From NCBI RefSeq assembly GCF_036014015.1, contig NZ_CP107905.1, positions 7,254,001-7,318,000 on the forward strand: a stretch of 64,000 nucleotides of DNA, written 5' to 3'. A model generated the notes under the pieces. It was not told where the DNA came from and ran no database searches. It was given only the letters and a program-made list of their open reading frames with translations. Of the stretch, positions 24,518 to 32,996 are shown piece after piece (within the stretch, counting starts at the first letter, position 1; the number at the start of each line of letters is the position of its first letter). A program made the translations under genes and the position numbers. The stretch is from Streptomyces sp. NBC_00457 (lineage in GTDB: Bacteria; Actinomycetota; Actinomycetes; Streptomycetales; Streptomycetaceae).

Positions 24518-25552
24518 ATGACGGACACCCCGGTGCAGGCCTCGCCCCCCGCCGCGGCGTTGGCCCGCTACACGACCGCCCCCGACCCAGGCCCGTTGCT
24601 CGCCCTCAACTTCGGCTTCGCCAGGGCCAGAGCCCTCGGTACGGCCCTGGAACTGGGCGTGTTCACCGAGCTGGCCCGGGGCCCGCGCGGCACCGAGGAC
24701 CTCGCCGGCGCACTCGGCTGCGACCCCCGGGCCCTGGGCGACCTGCTGGCCGCCCTCACCGAGTTCGGACTGCTCACCGGTGACGGGCGGGGACTGACCG
24801 AGCTGTCCCGTGCCTACCTCGTCGAGGGCGAGCCGACCTACCTGGGCGACCACTTCACCGAGGTGCTCGGCCAGTGGGACCGGTGGAGTGCGCTGACCTC
24901 GGTCACCCGCTCCGGCGACCGCTCCGGGGACTTCGGCGCCCCCGCCTCGCGCGGTCGTCACCCCGGACTGTTCGGCGGCGGTTTCCCGCTCGCCGTCCGG
25001 GTCGCCTTCGCGGCGGTCGAGGCCCTGGGGCTGCGCGGCGCGGGCCGGGTGCTGGACCTGGCCTGCGGGGGCGGCGAGTGGGGCATCGCCCTTGCCGCCG
25101 CCGATCCGCGGGCCGAGGTGACCGCGCACGACGATCCGGTGCTGCTCGGGTCGGCCCGGGCGCGGGCGGCGGAGTTCGGGGTGGCCGACAGGTTCCGGTT
25201 CGTGTCCGCCGACTTCGCCGCACCGCCGTTCGCCGACGCCGGCTTCGACACCGTGGTGCTGGCACACGCGGGCCGCTTCGCGGGGCCCACCGCCACGGCC
25301 CGGCTGGTGCGGGAGTGCGCCCGGCTGCTCCGCCCGGGCGGCACGCTGCTGCTGGCCGACGTCATGCGGCCGGAGCCCGGGCGGCCCGCGCTGAGCCGGC
25401 CGATGCTCGGGCTCAGCCTCCTGGTCAACACCGCGGACGGGGCCGTACTCGCGGCGGAGGACTACCGCGCCCTCATGGAAGACGCCGGTGTGACGGCGAA
25501 GGAATGCGTAACGCACGGGCTGGTGACGGCCCAGACAGGAGAAAGGCGGTAA
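24518..25552 (+). CDS. SAM-dependent methyltransferase 2 of the polyketide cluster
   Basis: This 344-residue paralogue of the preceding gene has dimerisation helices (ALGTALELGVFTELARGPRG) and the SAM motif VLDLACGGGEWGIAL. It also lacks the canonical LHDW base region (VVLAHAGRFAGPTATA). Both paralogues share a closing pattern (LGLSLLVNTADG / FGLILLVNTEEG) before the last helices, so they form one subfamily. The 9-bp gap to the first methyltransferase and 2-bp gap to KS-alpha show one operon. Confidence 0.85.
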   Translation: MTDTPVQASPPAAALARYTTAPDPGPLLALNFGFARARALGTALELGVFTELARGPRGTEDLAGALGCDPRALGDLLAALTEFGLLTGDGRGLTELSRAYLVEGEPTYLGDHFTEVLGQWDRWSALTSVTRSGDRSGDFGAPASRGRHPGLFGGGFPLAVRVAFAAVEALGLRGAGRVLDLACGGGEWGIALAAADPRAEVTAHDDPVLLGSARARAAEFGVADRFRFVSADFAAPPFADAGFDTVVLAHAGRFAGPTATARLVRECARLLRPGGTLLLADVMRPEPGRPALSRPMLGLSLLVNTADGAVLAAEDYRALMEDAGVTAKECVTHGLVTAQTGERR

Positions 25553-25554
25553 CC

Positions 25555-26841
25555 ATGCGAGAAGTGGTCGTCACCGGGCTCGGCGTGATCAGCCCGGCGG
25601 GAATCGGGAAAGAAGCCTTCTGGGACACGGTCTCGGCGGGAAAAAGCGTCACGAAATCCCTTTCCGACATTACGAGCTCTCCCCTTTTCAAGTCCTTCGA
25701 CTTCGCCTCCGACGCGATAGCCGAGGTCCCCGGATTCGAGGAGCAGATACCCTCGCTGCCGCCCGAAGTGCAACGCCTCGACCGGTATGTGCAGTTCGCG
25801 GTCGCGGCGGCCCTGCAGGCGATACGGGACGCGGGACTCCAGGACGGCGGCTACGACGCGGAACGGACCGGCATCTCGCTGTCCACGGCGATCTGCGGCA
25901 CGCCCAAGATGGAGGAGGAGTTCCTCGCCGTCACCGACGAGGGCCGGAAGCCCATCGACCCGGCCAAGGCGGGCCGGGACCTGTATCTCGCGTCCATGTC
26001 GAACACGCCCGGGGCCGTCCTGTCGGCCCTGCTCGGCGCCCAGGGCCCCTGCGTGACCCTGTCCACGGGCTGCATCGGCGGCATCGACGCGGTCGGCCAC
26101 GCCTTCGAGACGATCGCCCACGGTGACGCCGACGTCATGATCGCCGGCGCCAGCGAGGCCCCCATCACCCCGGTGACCGTGGCCTCCTTCGAGATCATCA
26201 ACTGCCTCTCCCGCGCCCATCGGGACCACCCCGAGGCCGCCTCCCGCCCCTACGACGCGGACCGCGACGGCTTCGTCCTCGGCGAGGGCTGCGGTGTCGT
26301 CGTCCTGGAGGAGAAGGAGCACGCCCTGCGCCGCGGCGCCACCGCCTACCTCGAGATCAGCGGCTTCTCGCACACGTCCAACGCCATCCACATGACCGAC
26401 CTGCTGTCCGACGGCGAGGACCTGACCCGGGCCATGCGCCAGGCCATCGACGTGTCCGGGGTGGCGCCCGGCGCGATCGACCACGTCAGCTCGCACGGCA
26501 GCTCCACCCGGCAGAACGACACCTGCGAGACCAGCGCGCTCAAGCTGGCACTGGGCGAGCGCGCACGGGAGATCCCGGTGAACTCGGCGAAGTCCATGCT
26601 CGGTCACGCCCTGGCCGCCGCCAGCGCCATGGAGATCGTGCTGTGCGCCCTGGCCGGCCGGCACTCCTTCGTGCACCCCACGGCCAACTACGAGACGCCC
26701 GATCCCACGTGCGACCTCGACTATGTGCCGGGCACGGGCCGTCCCTGGGACGGTGAGGTCATCCTCAAGGACGCCAGCGGCTTCGCGGGCCTGCACGCGG
26801 CGATGGTCGCGCGGACCGTGCGGGACGGGGGCCGGTCATGA
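25555..26841 (+). CDS. Type II PKS ketosynthase alpha (KS-alpha)
   Basis: This 428-residue condensing enzyme has the Cys-His-His triad: C173 in TLSTGCIGGIDAVG, H314 in SSHGSSTRQND and H351 in SMLGHALAAAS. Length and pattern match KS-alpha of aromatic type II polyketide synthases, although GCIGG replaces the usual GCTSG around the active Cys. It elongates malonyl units on the ACP together with KS-beta. Start ATG 25555 follows GGAGAAAGG. The stop overlaps the KS-beta ATG by 4 bp, as usual for these obligate heterodimers. Confidence 0.93.
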   Translation: MREVVVTGLGVISPAGIGKEAFWDTVSAGKSVTKSLSDITSSPLFKSFDFASDAIAEVPGFEEQIPSLPPEVQRLDRYVQFAVAAALQAIRDAGLQDGGYDAERTGISLSTAICGTPKMEEEFLAVTDEGRKPIDPAKAGRDLYLASMSNTPGAVLSALLGAQGPCVTLSTGCIGGIDAVGHAFETIAHGDADVMIAGASEAPITPVTVASFEIINCLSRAHRDHPEAASRPYDADRDGFVLGEGCGVVVLEEKEHALRRGATAYLEISGFSHTSNAIHMTDLLSDGEDLTRAMRQAIDVSGVAPGAIDHVSSHGSSTRQNDTCETSALKLALGERAREIPVNSAKSMLGHALAAASAMEIVLCALAGRHSFVHPTANYETPDPTCDLDYVPGTGRPWDGEVILKDASGFAGLHAAMVARTVRDGGRS

Positions 26842-28076
26842 GCATCGTCATCACCGGCACCGGTGCCGTCACCCCGGCGGGCGACGGCGTCGAACCCCTG
26901 TGGAACAGCGCCCGCGCGGGCACCTCGCACCTCGCCACCATCGACCGCTTCGACGCCGGGGACTACGCCTGCCCCGTCGCCGGCCAGGCCGACTTCGACG
27001 CCGACGCCGAGCTGCCCTCCCGCTTCGTCAAGCGCACCGACCGTTTCACCCACCTCGCCGTGCACACCGTCCGCCGGGCTCTCGCGGACGCCGGGGTCGC
27101 CGTCGGCACCGACGTGAGCCCGGAGCGCACCGGCGTCATGGTCGGCAACATCCTCGGCGGCTGGGAGTTCGCCGAGCGCGAGCTGCGCAAGCTGTGGATC
27201 GACGGCCCGCGCGCGGTCAGCCCGTACCAGGCGACCGCCTGGTTCCCGGCGGCGCCGCAGGGCAACATCTGCATCGACCAGGGCATCAAGGGCCCGGCCC
27301 GCACCTTCGTCGCCGACCGGGCCAGCGGCGCATACGCGCTGATCGGAGCTGCCGAGACCCTGCTGCGAGGCCGGGCCGACGTCGTCCTCGCGGGCGGTGT
27401 CGAGGCCCCGCTGTCGCCGTACGGCTGGCTGTGCCTGGAAACCAGCGGGCTGGTCGCCAAGGCCCGCGGCTCCCTCGCCCCGCACGAGCTGTACCGGCCC
27501 TTCGACGCCGGGCACGGCGGCAGTGTCTTCGCCGAGGGCTCGGTGTTCCTGGTGATGGAGCGCCGCGAGCACGCCGAGCGGCGCGGGGCACGCATCCTCG
27601 GCGAACTCGCCGGCTGGGGCGTCAGCACCGACGGCTACATGCCGTACTACACGGTCGAACCGACCGGCCAGGTGCTGGGCCGGGCCATGCGCACCGCCGC
27701 CGAGCGCGCCGGGATCTCCGGTGGTGACCTGGGCGCCGTCTTCGCACACGGCTCCGGCATCCCCTTCGAGGACGTCACCGAGGGCTACGGCCTGCAGGAG
27801 GCGTTCGGGCAGAGCGCCGCACACGTGCCCGTCACCGCGCCCAAGTCGGGCTTCGGGCATCTGCTCGGCGCGGCCGCCCCCGCCGACGTGGCGCTCGCCC
27901 TGCGGGCCATGGCGGCGGGCTCGGTGCCGCCCACAGTGAACCTCGACCGGCAGGCGCCGGGCATCGAGCTGGACATCGTGCGGGGCGAGGCGCGGCCGGC
28001 CCCTCGGTGGGAGCACACGCTGGTCGTGTCCCGAGGCCTGGGAGGTGTGAACGCATGTCTCCTACTGAGGCGTTGA
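26838..28076 (+). CDS. Type II PKS ketosynthase beta / chain length factor, atypical active site
   Basis: This 412-residue ketosynthase-fold protein aligns with KS-alpha but has R161 (FVADRASG) at the position of the catalytic Cys. Chain-length factors usually carry Gln there, so Arg is unusual. The two histidine regions remain (FAHGSGIPFED; SGFGHLLGAA). It should set chain length as the partner of KS-alpha. The end overlaps the next gene by 22 bp. Confidence 0.9.
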   Translation: MSIVITGTGAVTPAGDGVEPLWNSARAGTSHLATIDRFDAGDYACPVAGQADFDADAELPSRFVKRTDRFTHLAVHTVRRALADAGVAVGTDVSPERTGVMVGNILGGWEFAERELRKLWIDGPRAVSPYQATAWFPAAPQGNICIDQGIKGPARTFVADRASGAYALIGAAETLLRGRADVVLAGGVEAPLSPYGWLCLETSGLVAKARGSLAPHELYRPFDAGHGGSVFAEGSVFLVMERREHAERRGARILGELAGWGVSTDGYMPYYTVEPTGQVLGRAMRTAAERAGISGGDLGAVFAHGSGIPFEDVTEGYGLQEAFGQSAAHVPVTAPKSGFGHLLGAAAPADVALALRAMAAGSVPPTVNLDRQAPGIELDIVRGEARPAPRWEHTLVVSRGLGGVNACLLLRR

Positions 28077-28483
28077 TCGCGGAAGCCCTGCTGAACACCC
28101 CCGCGACGGTACGCGGGATCGGCATCGACGTCGTGGACGTCCAGCGCCTGCGGGCCATGCTCGAACGCCGTGGACGGCCGCTGTACGACCGGCTGTTCAC
28201 GCCCGCCGAACTGGCCCTGTGCGAGGGCGGCTCGCCGCACCACCGCGCCCGCCGACTGGCCGGCCGGATCGCCGCCAAGGAGGCCGTCCGCAAGACCCTC
28301 GGCGCGCACGGGCAGGGGTGCGGCTGGCTGGACGTCGAGATCGGCCGGGCGGAGTCCGGGCAGCCGCTGCCGCGGGTGTCCGGGCGGGCCGAGGAAGCCT
28401 TTCGGCAGGCCTCGTTCACCGGACTGCACCTGAGCATCACGCACGAGGCGGGGCTCGCCCTGGCGATCGCCCTCGCCGTCTAG
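28055..28483 (+). CDS. Dedicated holo-ACP synthase (AcpS-type phosphopantetheinyl transferase)
   Basis: This 142-residue enzyme starts MSPTEALIAEALL, with GGGAGGTG before the ATG. AcpS motifs are GIGIDVVDVQRL, LFTPAELALCE and GRIAAKEAVRKTLG, which carry the Mg- and CoA-binding Asp, Glu and Lys. It transfers 4'-phosphopantetheine to the ACP encoded next. A private AcpS-type enzyme inside a type II PKS operon is uncommon, since most clusters borrow a housekeeping one. Translation is coupled to KS-beta by a 22-bp overlap. Confidence 0.9.
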   Translation: MSPTEALIAEALLNTPATVRGIGIDVVDVQRLRAMLERRGRPLYDRLFTPAELALCEGGSPHHRARRLAGRIAAKEAVRKTLGAHGQGCGWLDVEIGRAESGQPLPRVSGRAEEAFRQASFTGLHLSITHEAGLALAIALAV

Positions 28484-28527
28484 ACGAACCGGACCACCCC
28501 GACCACGAGACGGAGGACGTAGGAGTC

Positions 28528-28779
28528 ATGGACGTACAAGAGCAGGTGTTCGCCGTGCTGCGCGGCGTCGGCTTCGACGGGGACGAACTGGAGGCCGGCA
28601 AGCGGCTGGCCGAGGACCTCGACATCGACTCGACCGAGCTGGTGGAGATCGTCGTCGCCCTGGAGCAGCACTTCGACATCGCCATCGACGCGGACGCCGA
28701 GGGCGGCTTCACCACCGCCGGCGACCTGGTGGGCTGCGTCGGACGGCTGCTGTCCGCCGGCACCGCCGCGCGGAGGTGA
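28528..28779 (+). CDS. Acyl carrier protein of the type II PKS
   Basis: This 83-residue acidic protein has the phosphopantetheine site DLDIDSTELVEIVV (Ser-35). The start ATG 28528 is preceded by GGAGGACGTAGG. It is typical in size and helices (LEQHFDIAIDADAEGGFTTA). It shuttles the growing chain between KS-alpha/beta, the aromatase/cyclase and the acyltransferase. It sits directly after its probable activating enzyme. Confidence 0.93.
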   Translation: MDVQEQVFAVLRGVGFDGDELEAGKRLAEDLDIDSTELVEIVVALEQHFDIAIDADAEGGFTTAGDLVGCVGRLLSAGTAARR

Positions 28780-28783
28780 CGGG

Positions 28784-29236
28784 ATGCCGCGGATCGAGAA
28801 CAGCATCGTGATCGGAGCCGACCCCCGGCTCGTCTTCGACGTCACCAACGACATCGCCCGCTGGTCGGAGATCTTCGACGAGTACAGCGACGCCAAGGTC
28901 CTCTCCGAGGAACGCGAGGGCCGCTGGACGGAGATCGTGTTCGAGCTGACCAACGAGGAGGGGGCGAGCTGGCGCTCCTGGCGGATCCTGGACCACCGGG
29001 AGCTCGTCGCGGTCGCCGAACGCCGCGACCCGCTCTACCCGTTCGGCTACATGCACCTGCGGTGGAGCTACCAGGCGGTCCCGGAGGGGACGCGGATGAC
29101 CTGGGTCCAGGACTTCGAGCTCGACGAGAAGTTCGACGTCCCGCTCGCGACCGTCCTGGAGCGGATGAACACCCACACGCGGCAGAACCAGGCCGGGATC
29201 AAGAAGAAGATCGAGTCGGGGGCCGTGGGGCCGTGA
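28784..29236 (+). CDS. TcmN-type aromatase/cyclase (SRPBCC fold)
   Basis: This 150-residue START/SRPBCC protein closely follows the TcmN/WhiE-ORFVI pattern: ENSIVIGADPRLVFDVTNDI, RWSEIFDEYSDA, FGYMHLRWSYQAVPEGTRMT, and RMNTHTRQNQAGIKKKIE at the C-terminus. This single-domain class folds unreduced polyketides and aromatises the first ring(s), with C9-C14 first-ring closure in characterised members. With no ketoreductase in the cluster, this predicts an unreduced aromatic product. The stop overlaps the next GTG (GTGA). Confidence 0.9.
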   Translation: MPRIENSIVIGADPRLVFDVTNDIARWSEIFDEYSDAKVLSEEREGRWTEIVFELTNEEGASWRSWRILDHRELVAVAERRDPLYPFGYMHLRWSYQAVPEGTRMTWVQDFELDEKFDVPLATVLERMNTHTRQNQAGIKKKIESGAVGP

Positions 29237-30261
29237 CCCGACCCCCGTCCTCGCCGCGTATCGCCGTCACCGGGTCCATCGCCATGGACCACCTCATGTC
29301 CTTCCCGGGCCGTTTCGCCGAGCAGCTCGTCGCAGACCGGCTGCACAGCGTCTCCCTGTCGTTCCTCTCCGACCGGCTGGAGATACGGCGCGGCGGCGTC
29401 GCCGCCAACATCGCCTACGGCCTCGGGCGGCTCGGGATGTCCCCGGTGCTGGTCGGCGCGGCCGGGGCCGACTTCTGCGACTACCAGGTCTGGCTCAAGC
29501 AGCACGGCGTCGACACCGACTCCGTGCTGGTCGTGCCGGGCGAGCACACGGCACGGTTCGTGTGCACGACCGACGCGGACCACAACCAGATCGCCACGTT
29601 CCACGCGGGCGCGATGCGGGCGGCGTACACCATCGCCCTGCGGGACGTCCTGGCGCGGGTCGGGGGACTCGGCCTGGTGGTCGTGTCGCCCAACGACCCC
29701 GCGGCGATGCTCCGGCACACCGAGGAGTGCCGTAGCGCCGGACTGCCGTTCGTCGCCGACCCCTCCCAGCAGCTCGCCCGCATGGACCGGGCGGACGTCC
29801 GGTTCCTGCTCGGTCAGGCCCGCTGGCTGTTCACCAACGAGTACGAGGCCGCGCTGCTCCAGGAGTGCACCGGCTGGGGCGCCGCGAGCGTCCTGGAGCG
29901 GGTCGGCACCTGGGTGACCACCCTCGGCGCGAGCGGCGTACGCCTCGAACGTGCCGGCCACCGACCGGTCGTCGTGCCCGCGGTCCCCGATGTCCCGGTG
30001 GCCGATCCGACGGGCGCGGGAGACGCGCTGCGGGCGGGCATGCTCGCCGCCCTCGCCCTCGGCGTACCGGCCGAGGCGGCGGCCCGGCTGGGATGCGCCC
30101 TCGCGTCCTTCGCCCTGGAGTCGATCGGCACCCAGACCTACGCGCCGAGGGCACGGGCGGTGGCGGGACGGGTGCGCGAGGTCTATGGCGACCGTGCACT
30201 GGCGGAACTGGCACCGGTGCCAGGGCTCACGCCCAGGACGCAGAAGGCAGGCCTCTCGTGA
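29233..30261 (+). CDS. PfkB-family kinase, adenosine-kinase-like, inside the polyketide operon
   Basis: This is a 342-residue ribokinase-fold protein. The N-terminal SGS-like motif VTGSIAMDHLMSFPGRFAEQ, the substrate region RRGGVAANIAYGLGRLG, TTDADHNQIATFHAGAM, and the catalytic DPTGAGDALRAG (Asp base) are characteristic of the actinobacterial adenosine kinase/sugar kinase group. In a cluster with three methyltransferases, it may remove adenosine derived from S-adenosylhomocysteine and so pull methylation forward. Phosphorylation of a product or sugar is the alternative. GTG 29233 overlaps the aromatase stop, and its own stop overlaps the next GTG. Confidence 0.85.
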   Translation: MTRPPSSPRIAVTGSIAMDHLMSFPGRFAEQLVADRLHSVSLSFLSDRLEIRRGGVAANIAYGLGRLGMSPVLVGAAGADFCDYQVWLKQHGVDTDSVLVVPGEHTARFVCTTDADHNQIATFHAGAMRAAYTIALRDVLARVGGLGLVVVSPNDPAAMLRHTEECRSAGLPFVADPSQQLARMDRADVRFLLGQARWLFTNEYEAALLQECTGWGAASVLERVGTWVTTLGASGVRLERAGHRPVVVPAVPDVPVADPTGAGDALRAGMLAALALGVPAEAAARLGCALASFALESIGTQTYAPRARAVAGRVREVYGDRALAELAPVPGLTPRTQKAGLS

Positions 30262-30809
30262 ATTCCGGCGAGGCCGCCGTGAGCCGTGGTCGTCGGGTCC
30301 GGCCCGGCCCGTTGCTGATTCCCCTGACCGTCGCCGGGATCGTGCCCAGCGTGCTGGGGATGTGGCTGTCCGGGCCGCGACTGCCGCTCGCCCGCTGGCT
30401 GTTGCTGCCCGCCGGGGCCGTTCTCGTCCTCCTCGGTGCCTGGATGACCGTGGACGCCGTGGACCGAGTCTACCTGCGCCAGCCCACCCCGCTCGGCGAC
30501 CGGCCGCCCGAGCATCTCGTGTGGTCCGGCTGGTACGCGGTGATCCGCAACCCCATGGCCGCCGGGATGACCCTCGTCCTGGCCGGCGAGAGCCTGCTGT
30601 GGTCCGCGCCGGGCATCGCCCTGTGGGCCGCGTTCGTGCTGGCCGTGTCCTGGACGACCGCCCGCCGGATCGAGGAGCCGGGGCTGTCGGAGACCTTCGG
30701 TGCCGAGTACGCCGCCTACCGGCGTGCCGTGCCCGCGTGGATCCCCGGCACCGCGGCGGGCACCGGGCGCAGGGCCGTGCGCAGGCAGCCGGAACCGACC
30801 GAGGAGTAG
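30258..30809 (+). CDS. Integral-membrane methyltransferase, ICMT/PEMT-like
   Basis: This 183-residue protein has four hydrophobic segments and the isoprenylcysteine/phospholipid methyltransferase signature: GWYAVIRNPMAAGMTLVLAG, then RRIEEPGLSETFGAEYAAYR (the EE..L...FG..Y..Y SAM-binding pattern). It would methylate a lipophilic substrate at the membrane, perhaps a carboxyl or hydroxyl of the polyketide. GTG 30258 is coupled to the kinase stop (GTGA). This is unusual company for a type II PKS. Confidence 0.8.
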   Translation: MNSGEAAVSRGRRVRPGPLLIPLTVAGIVPSVLGMWLSGPRLPLARWLLLPAGAVLVLLGAWMTVDAVDRVYLRQPTPLGDRPPEHLVWSGWYAVIRNPMAAGMTLVLAGESLLWSAPGIALWAAFVLAVSWTTARRIEEPGLSETFGAEYAAYRRAVPAWIPGTAAGTGRRAVRRQPEPTEE

Positions 30810-30819
30810 AGGAGCAGCC

Positions 30820-31650
30820 GTGTTCGTCGATCTGAGCATCCCCGTCAGCCGCCGGGCCCCCGGCGTCGAGTTCGAACAGTGGCTCCACCGGGACGGCATC
30901 CGCCATCTCTCCCGCCGGATCCGGGCGTTGCCCGGTGACAGCCGCCGGGACCGGTTCGTCAACCACCTGCGCTGGCTCACCGGCAGCCGACGGCTGCGCG
31001 AACAGGACCTGCCCGACGGCTGCTTCATGTCCAACGAGTTCTACCGGATGTCCGTCCACCAGGGCACCCACGTCGACGCTCCCTTCCACTACGGCCCGCA
31101 GTGCGAGGGACGCCCCGCGAAGAAGGTCATGGACCTGCCCCTGGAGTGGTTCCACGGCCCGGGTGTCGTCCTCGACGTGCGCGGCTGCGGGGGCCGGGTG
31201 ACGGCCGCCGACGTCAAGGAGGCGCTGCGCACGGCCGGTCCGGAGGTCGGTCCCGGCTGGGTGGTGCTGTTCCGCAGCGACTCCGACCTGAGGCTCGGTA
31301 CACCGGCGTACCACACCGAATCCACGGCGATCACCCCCGAGGCCGTCGACCTCCTCCTGGACCTCGGCGTCAAGGTGCTCGGCACGGACTGCTGGAGCTT
31401 CGACGGGCCGGCCCGCCGGATGGTCGAGGACTTCTTCGCCACGGGCGACTCCGGCGCCCTGTGGCCCACCCATCTGCACGGCAGGCGGCGGGAGTTCATC
31501 CAGATCGAGGGGCTCGCCCGGCTACGGGCGCTGCCGGACGGCCCGTTCACGTTCATGGCGTTCCCCGTCGCTCTCGCCGACGCGGGGGCGGCATGGTGCC
31601 GGGCGGTGGCGCGCACCGGGTTCCCGGAGCCCGGTCCCGCCCCACAGTGA
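30820..31650 (+). CDS. Polyketide cyclase, PF04199 cyclase/hydrolase family
   Basis: This 276-residue protein starts at GTG 30820 (VFVDLSIPVSRRAPG), with AGAGGAG upstream. The metal-binding motif SVHQGTHVDAPFHYG is the HxGTHxDxPxH signature of kynurenine-formamidase-like cyclases; later landmarks are LGTDCWSFDGP and WPTHLHGRRREFIQIEGL. Members in anthracycline and aureolic-acid clusters close later rings. Here it probably closes the second or third ring after the TcmN-type enzyme. Confidence 0.85.
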   Translation: MFVDLSIPVSRRAPGVEFEQWLHRDGIRHLSRRIRALPGDSRRDRFVNHLRWLTGSRRLREQDLPDGCFMSNEFYRMSVHQGTHVDAPFHYGPQCEGRPAKKVMDLPLEWFHGPGVVLDVRGCGGRVTAADVKEALRTAGPEVGPGWVVLFRSDSDLRLGTPAYHTESTAITPEAVDLLLDLGVKVLGTDCWSFDGPARRMVEDFFATGDSGALWPTHLHGRRREFIQIEGLARLRALPDGPFTFMAFPVALADAGAAWCRAVARTGFPEPGPAPQ

Positions 31651-31688
31651 CCGGGCTCCGGCCCGCCCGCAGCGAAAGGCCTCCCACC

Positions 31689-32966
31689 ATGACGTACGAC
31701 CCCCGCGCCACGCACCTCCTCACCCTCTCCGCCGACACCTCGGACGCCCTGACCGCCGGCGCTCGCGAAACCGCCGCCCGGCTCGCCCGGCTCGGCGACG
31801 CCGCTTTGGCCCAGTGGTGCGCCGAGGCCGCCGCAGGCCCGCATGCCGGCCATCGGATGGGCGTGGTGGGCCGCACGGCGGGTGAGATGGCCGACCGGAT
31901 CGGCGCTCACCTGGCGGGCGAGCCGGTCCGGGAGGTGTCCGTCGGGCACGCGGACCCGGTCCGTCGGCCGCCGGTCGCCTTGCTGTTCAGCGGCCAGGGG
32001 GCGCAGTACGCGGGCATGGGCCGGGGCCTCCACCGCACCGAACCCGTCTTCCGGGCGGCCTTCGACCGGTGCGCGGAGGCGGCCCGGCCCTACCTCGGCA
32101 TTCCTCTCCAGGACCTGCTCGACCCCGGCGCCGGGCCGGCCGTGGTGTACCGGCTCGCTCACGCGGCCCTCGGCACGTTCTGCGTCAACTTCGCGCTGGG
32201 CGAGCTGTGGCGCAGCTGGGGGATAGAGGCCGCGGCCGTGCTCGGCTTCAGCTCGGGTGAATATGCGGCCGCCTGCTGGGCGGGGGTCCTCACCCCGGAG
32301 GACGCGGTGCTGCTGCTGGGCACGCAGGTCACCCTTGCCGAGCGGGTCACGGACGGTGCGATGGCGGTGGTCGGCCTGGAGGAGAAGGCCGCGCTGGACC
32401 TCCTCGCGGAGACCGGGCCGTCGGTGGGGCTCGCGGCGGTCATCTCACCGGGCGAGGTGTCCCTTTCGGGCCGGGCCACGGAACTGGCCCGGATCGTGGA
32501 GCGCCTCACGGCCGCCGGCGTCCGGACCAGCAGCCTGCCGGTGTCTTCGGGTCTGCACTCACCGCTCCAGGAACCGGCGTCGGCCGAACTGCGGGCCGTG
32601 GCGGAGAGGATCCCCACGCATCCGCCCCGCATCCCCTTCGTGTCCACGGTCACCGGCGCCAGGATCACCGGCCCACTCGCCCCCGAGCACTGGTCCCGGC
32701 ATCTGAGCGGCCCGGTGCGATTCCTGGACGCCGTCCGTGTCCTCGACGGACTCGGCATCCGTGCCCATGTGGAGGCCGGACCCGGCCGGGCGCTGGTCGG
32801 GCTCGGGGCACGCTGCCTGCCGGGGGAGGGGCGGCTGTGGCTGGCCTCGCTCGGCAGGAGCACCGACGGCACCGGACCGATGCTCATGGCGCTGGGGCGG
32901 CTGTACACGGCGGGTGTGCCGGTGGGCTGGAGCCGTGTCTACCCCGGGTCCCGTTCCGTCGTATAG
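31689..32966 (+). CDS. Stand-alone acyltransferase derived from a modular type I PKS
   Basis: This 425-residue protein contains not just an AT but also its type I PKS flanks. The KS-AT linker (residues about 8-90: HLLTLSADTSDALTAGARET) precedes FSGQGAQYAGMG and the post-AT linker RLYTAGVPVGWSRVYPG follows. The nucleophile elbow reads G186-F-S188-S-G instead of GHSxG. The second catalytic residue H290 (GLHSPLQEP) is present. Where malonyl-specific ATs place the carboxylate-binding Arg, my alignment gives T212 (LGTQVTLAERV). It may load a non-malonyl starter or edit stalled acyl-ACP instead of feeding malonyl units. It is the last gene of the forward biosynthetic operon. Confidence 0.85.
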   Translation: MTYDPRATHLLTLSADTSDALTAGARETAARLARLGDAALAQWCAEAAAGPHAGHRMGVVGRTAGEMADRIGAHLAGEPVREVSVGHADPVRRPPVALLFSGQGAQYAGMGRGLHRTEPVFRAAFDRCAEAARPYLGIPLQDLLDPGAGPAVVYRLAHAALGTFCVNFALGELWRSWGIEAAAVLGFSSGEYAAACWAGVLTPEDAVLLLGTQVTLAERVTDGAMAVVGLEEKAALDLLAETGPSVGLAAVISPGEVSLSGRATELARIVERLTAAGVRTSSLPVSSGLHSPLQEPASAELRAVAERIPTHPPRIPFVSTVTGARITGPLAPEHWSRHLSGPVRFLDAVRVLDGLGIRAHVEAGPGRALVGLGARCLPGEGRLWLASLGRSTDGTGPMLMALGRLYTAGVPVGWSRVYPGSRSVV

Positions 32967-32983
32967 CCGTTCCGGGTTTTCCT

Positions 32984-32989
32984 TATACT
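32984..32989 (+). promoter_or_regulatory. -10 element for leaderless TetR transcript
   Basis: TATACT ends 7 bp before the TetR ATG at 32997, and no ribosome site is present. Transcription would start at or next to the ATG, giving a leaderless mRNA. No convincing -35 is seen. Confidence 0.45.
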
Positions 32990-32996
32990 GGCGGCA

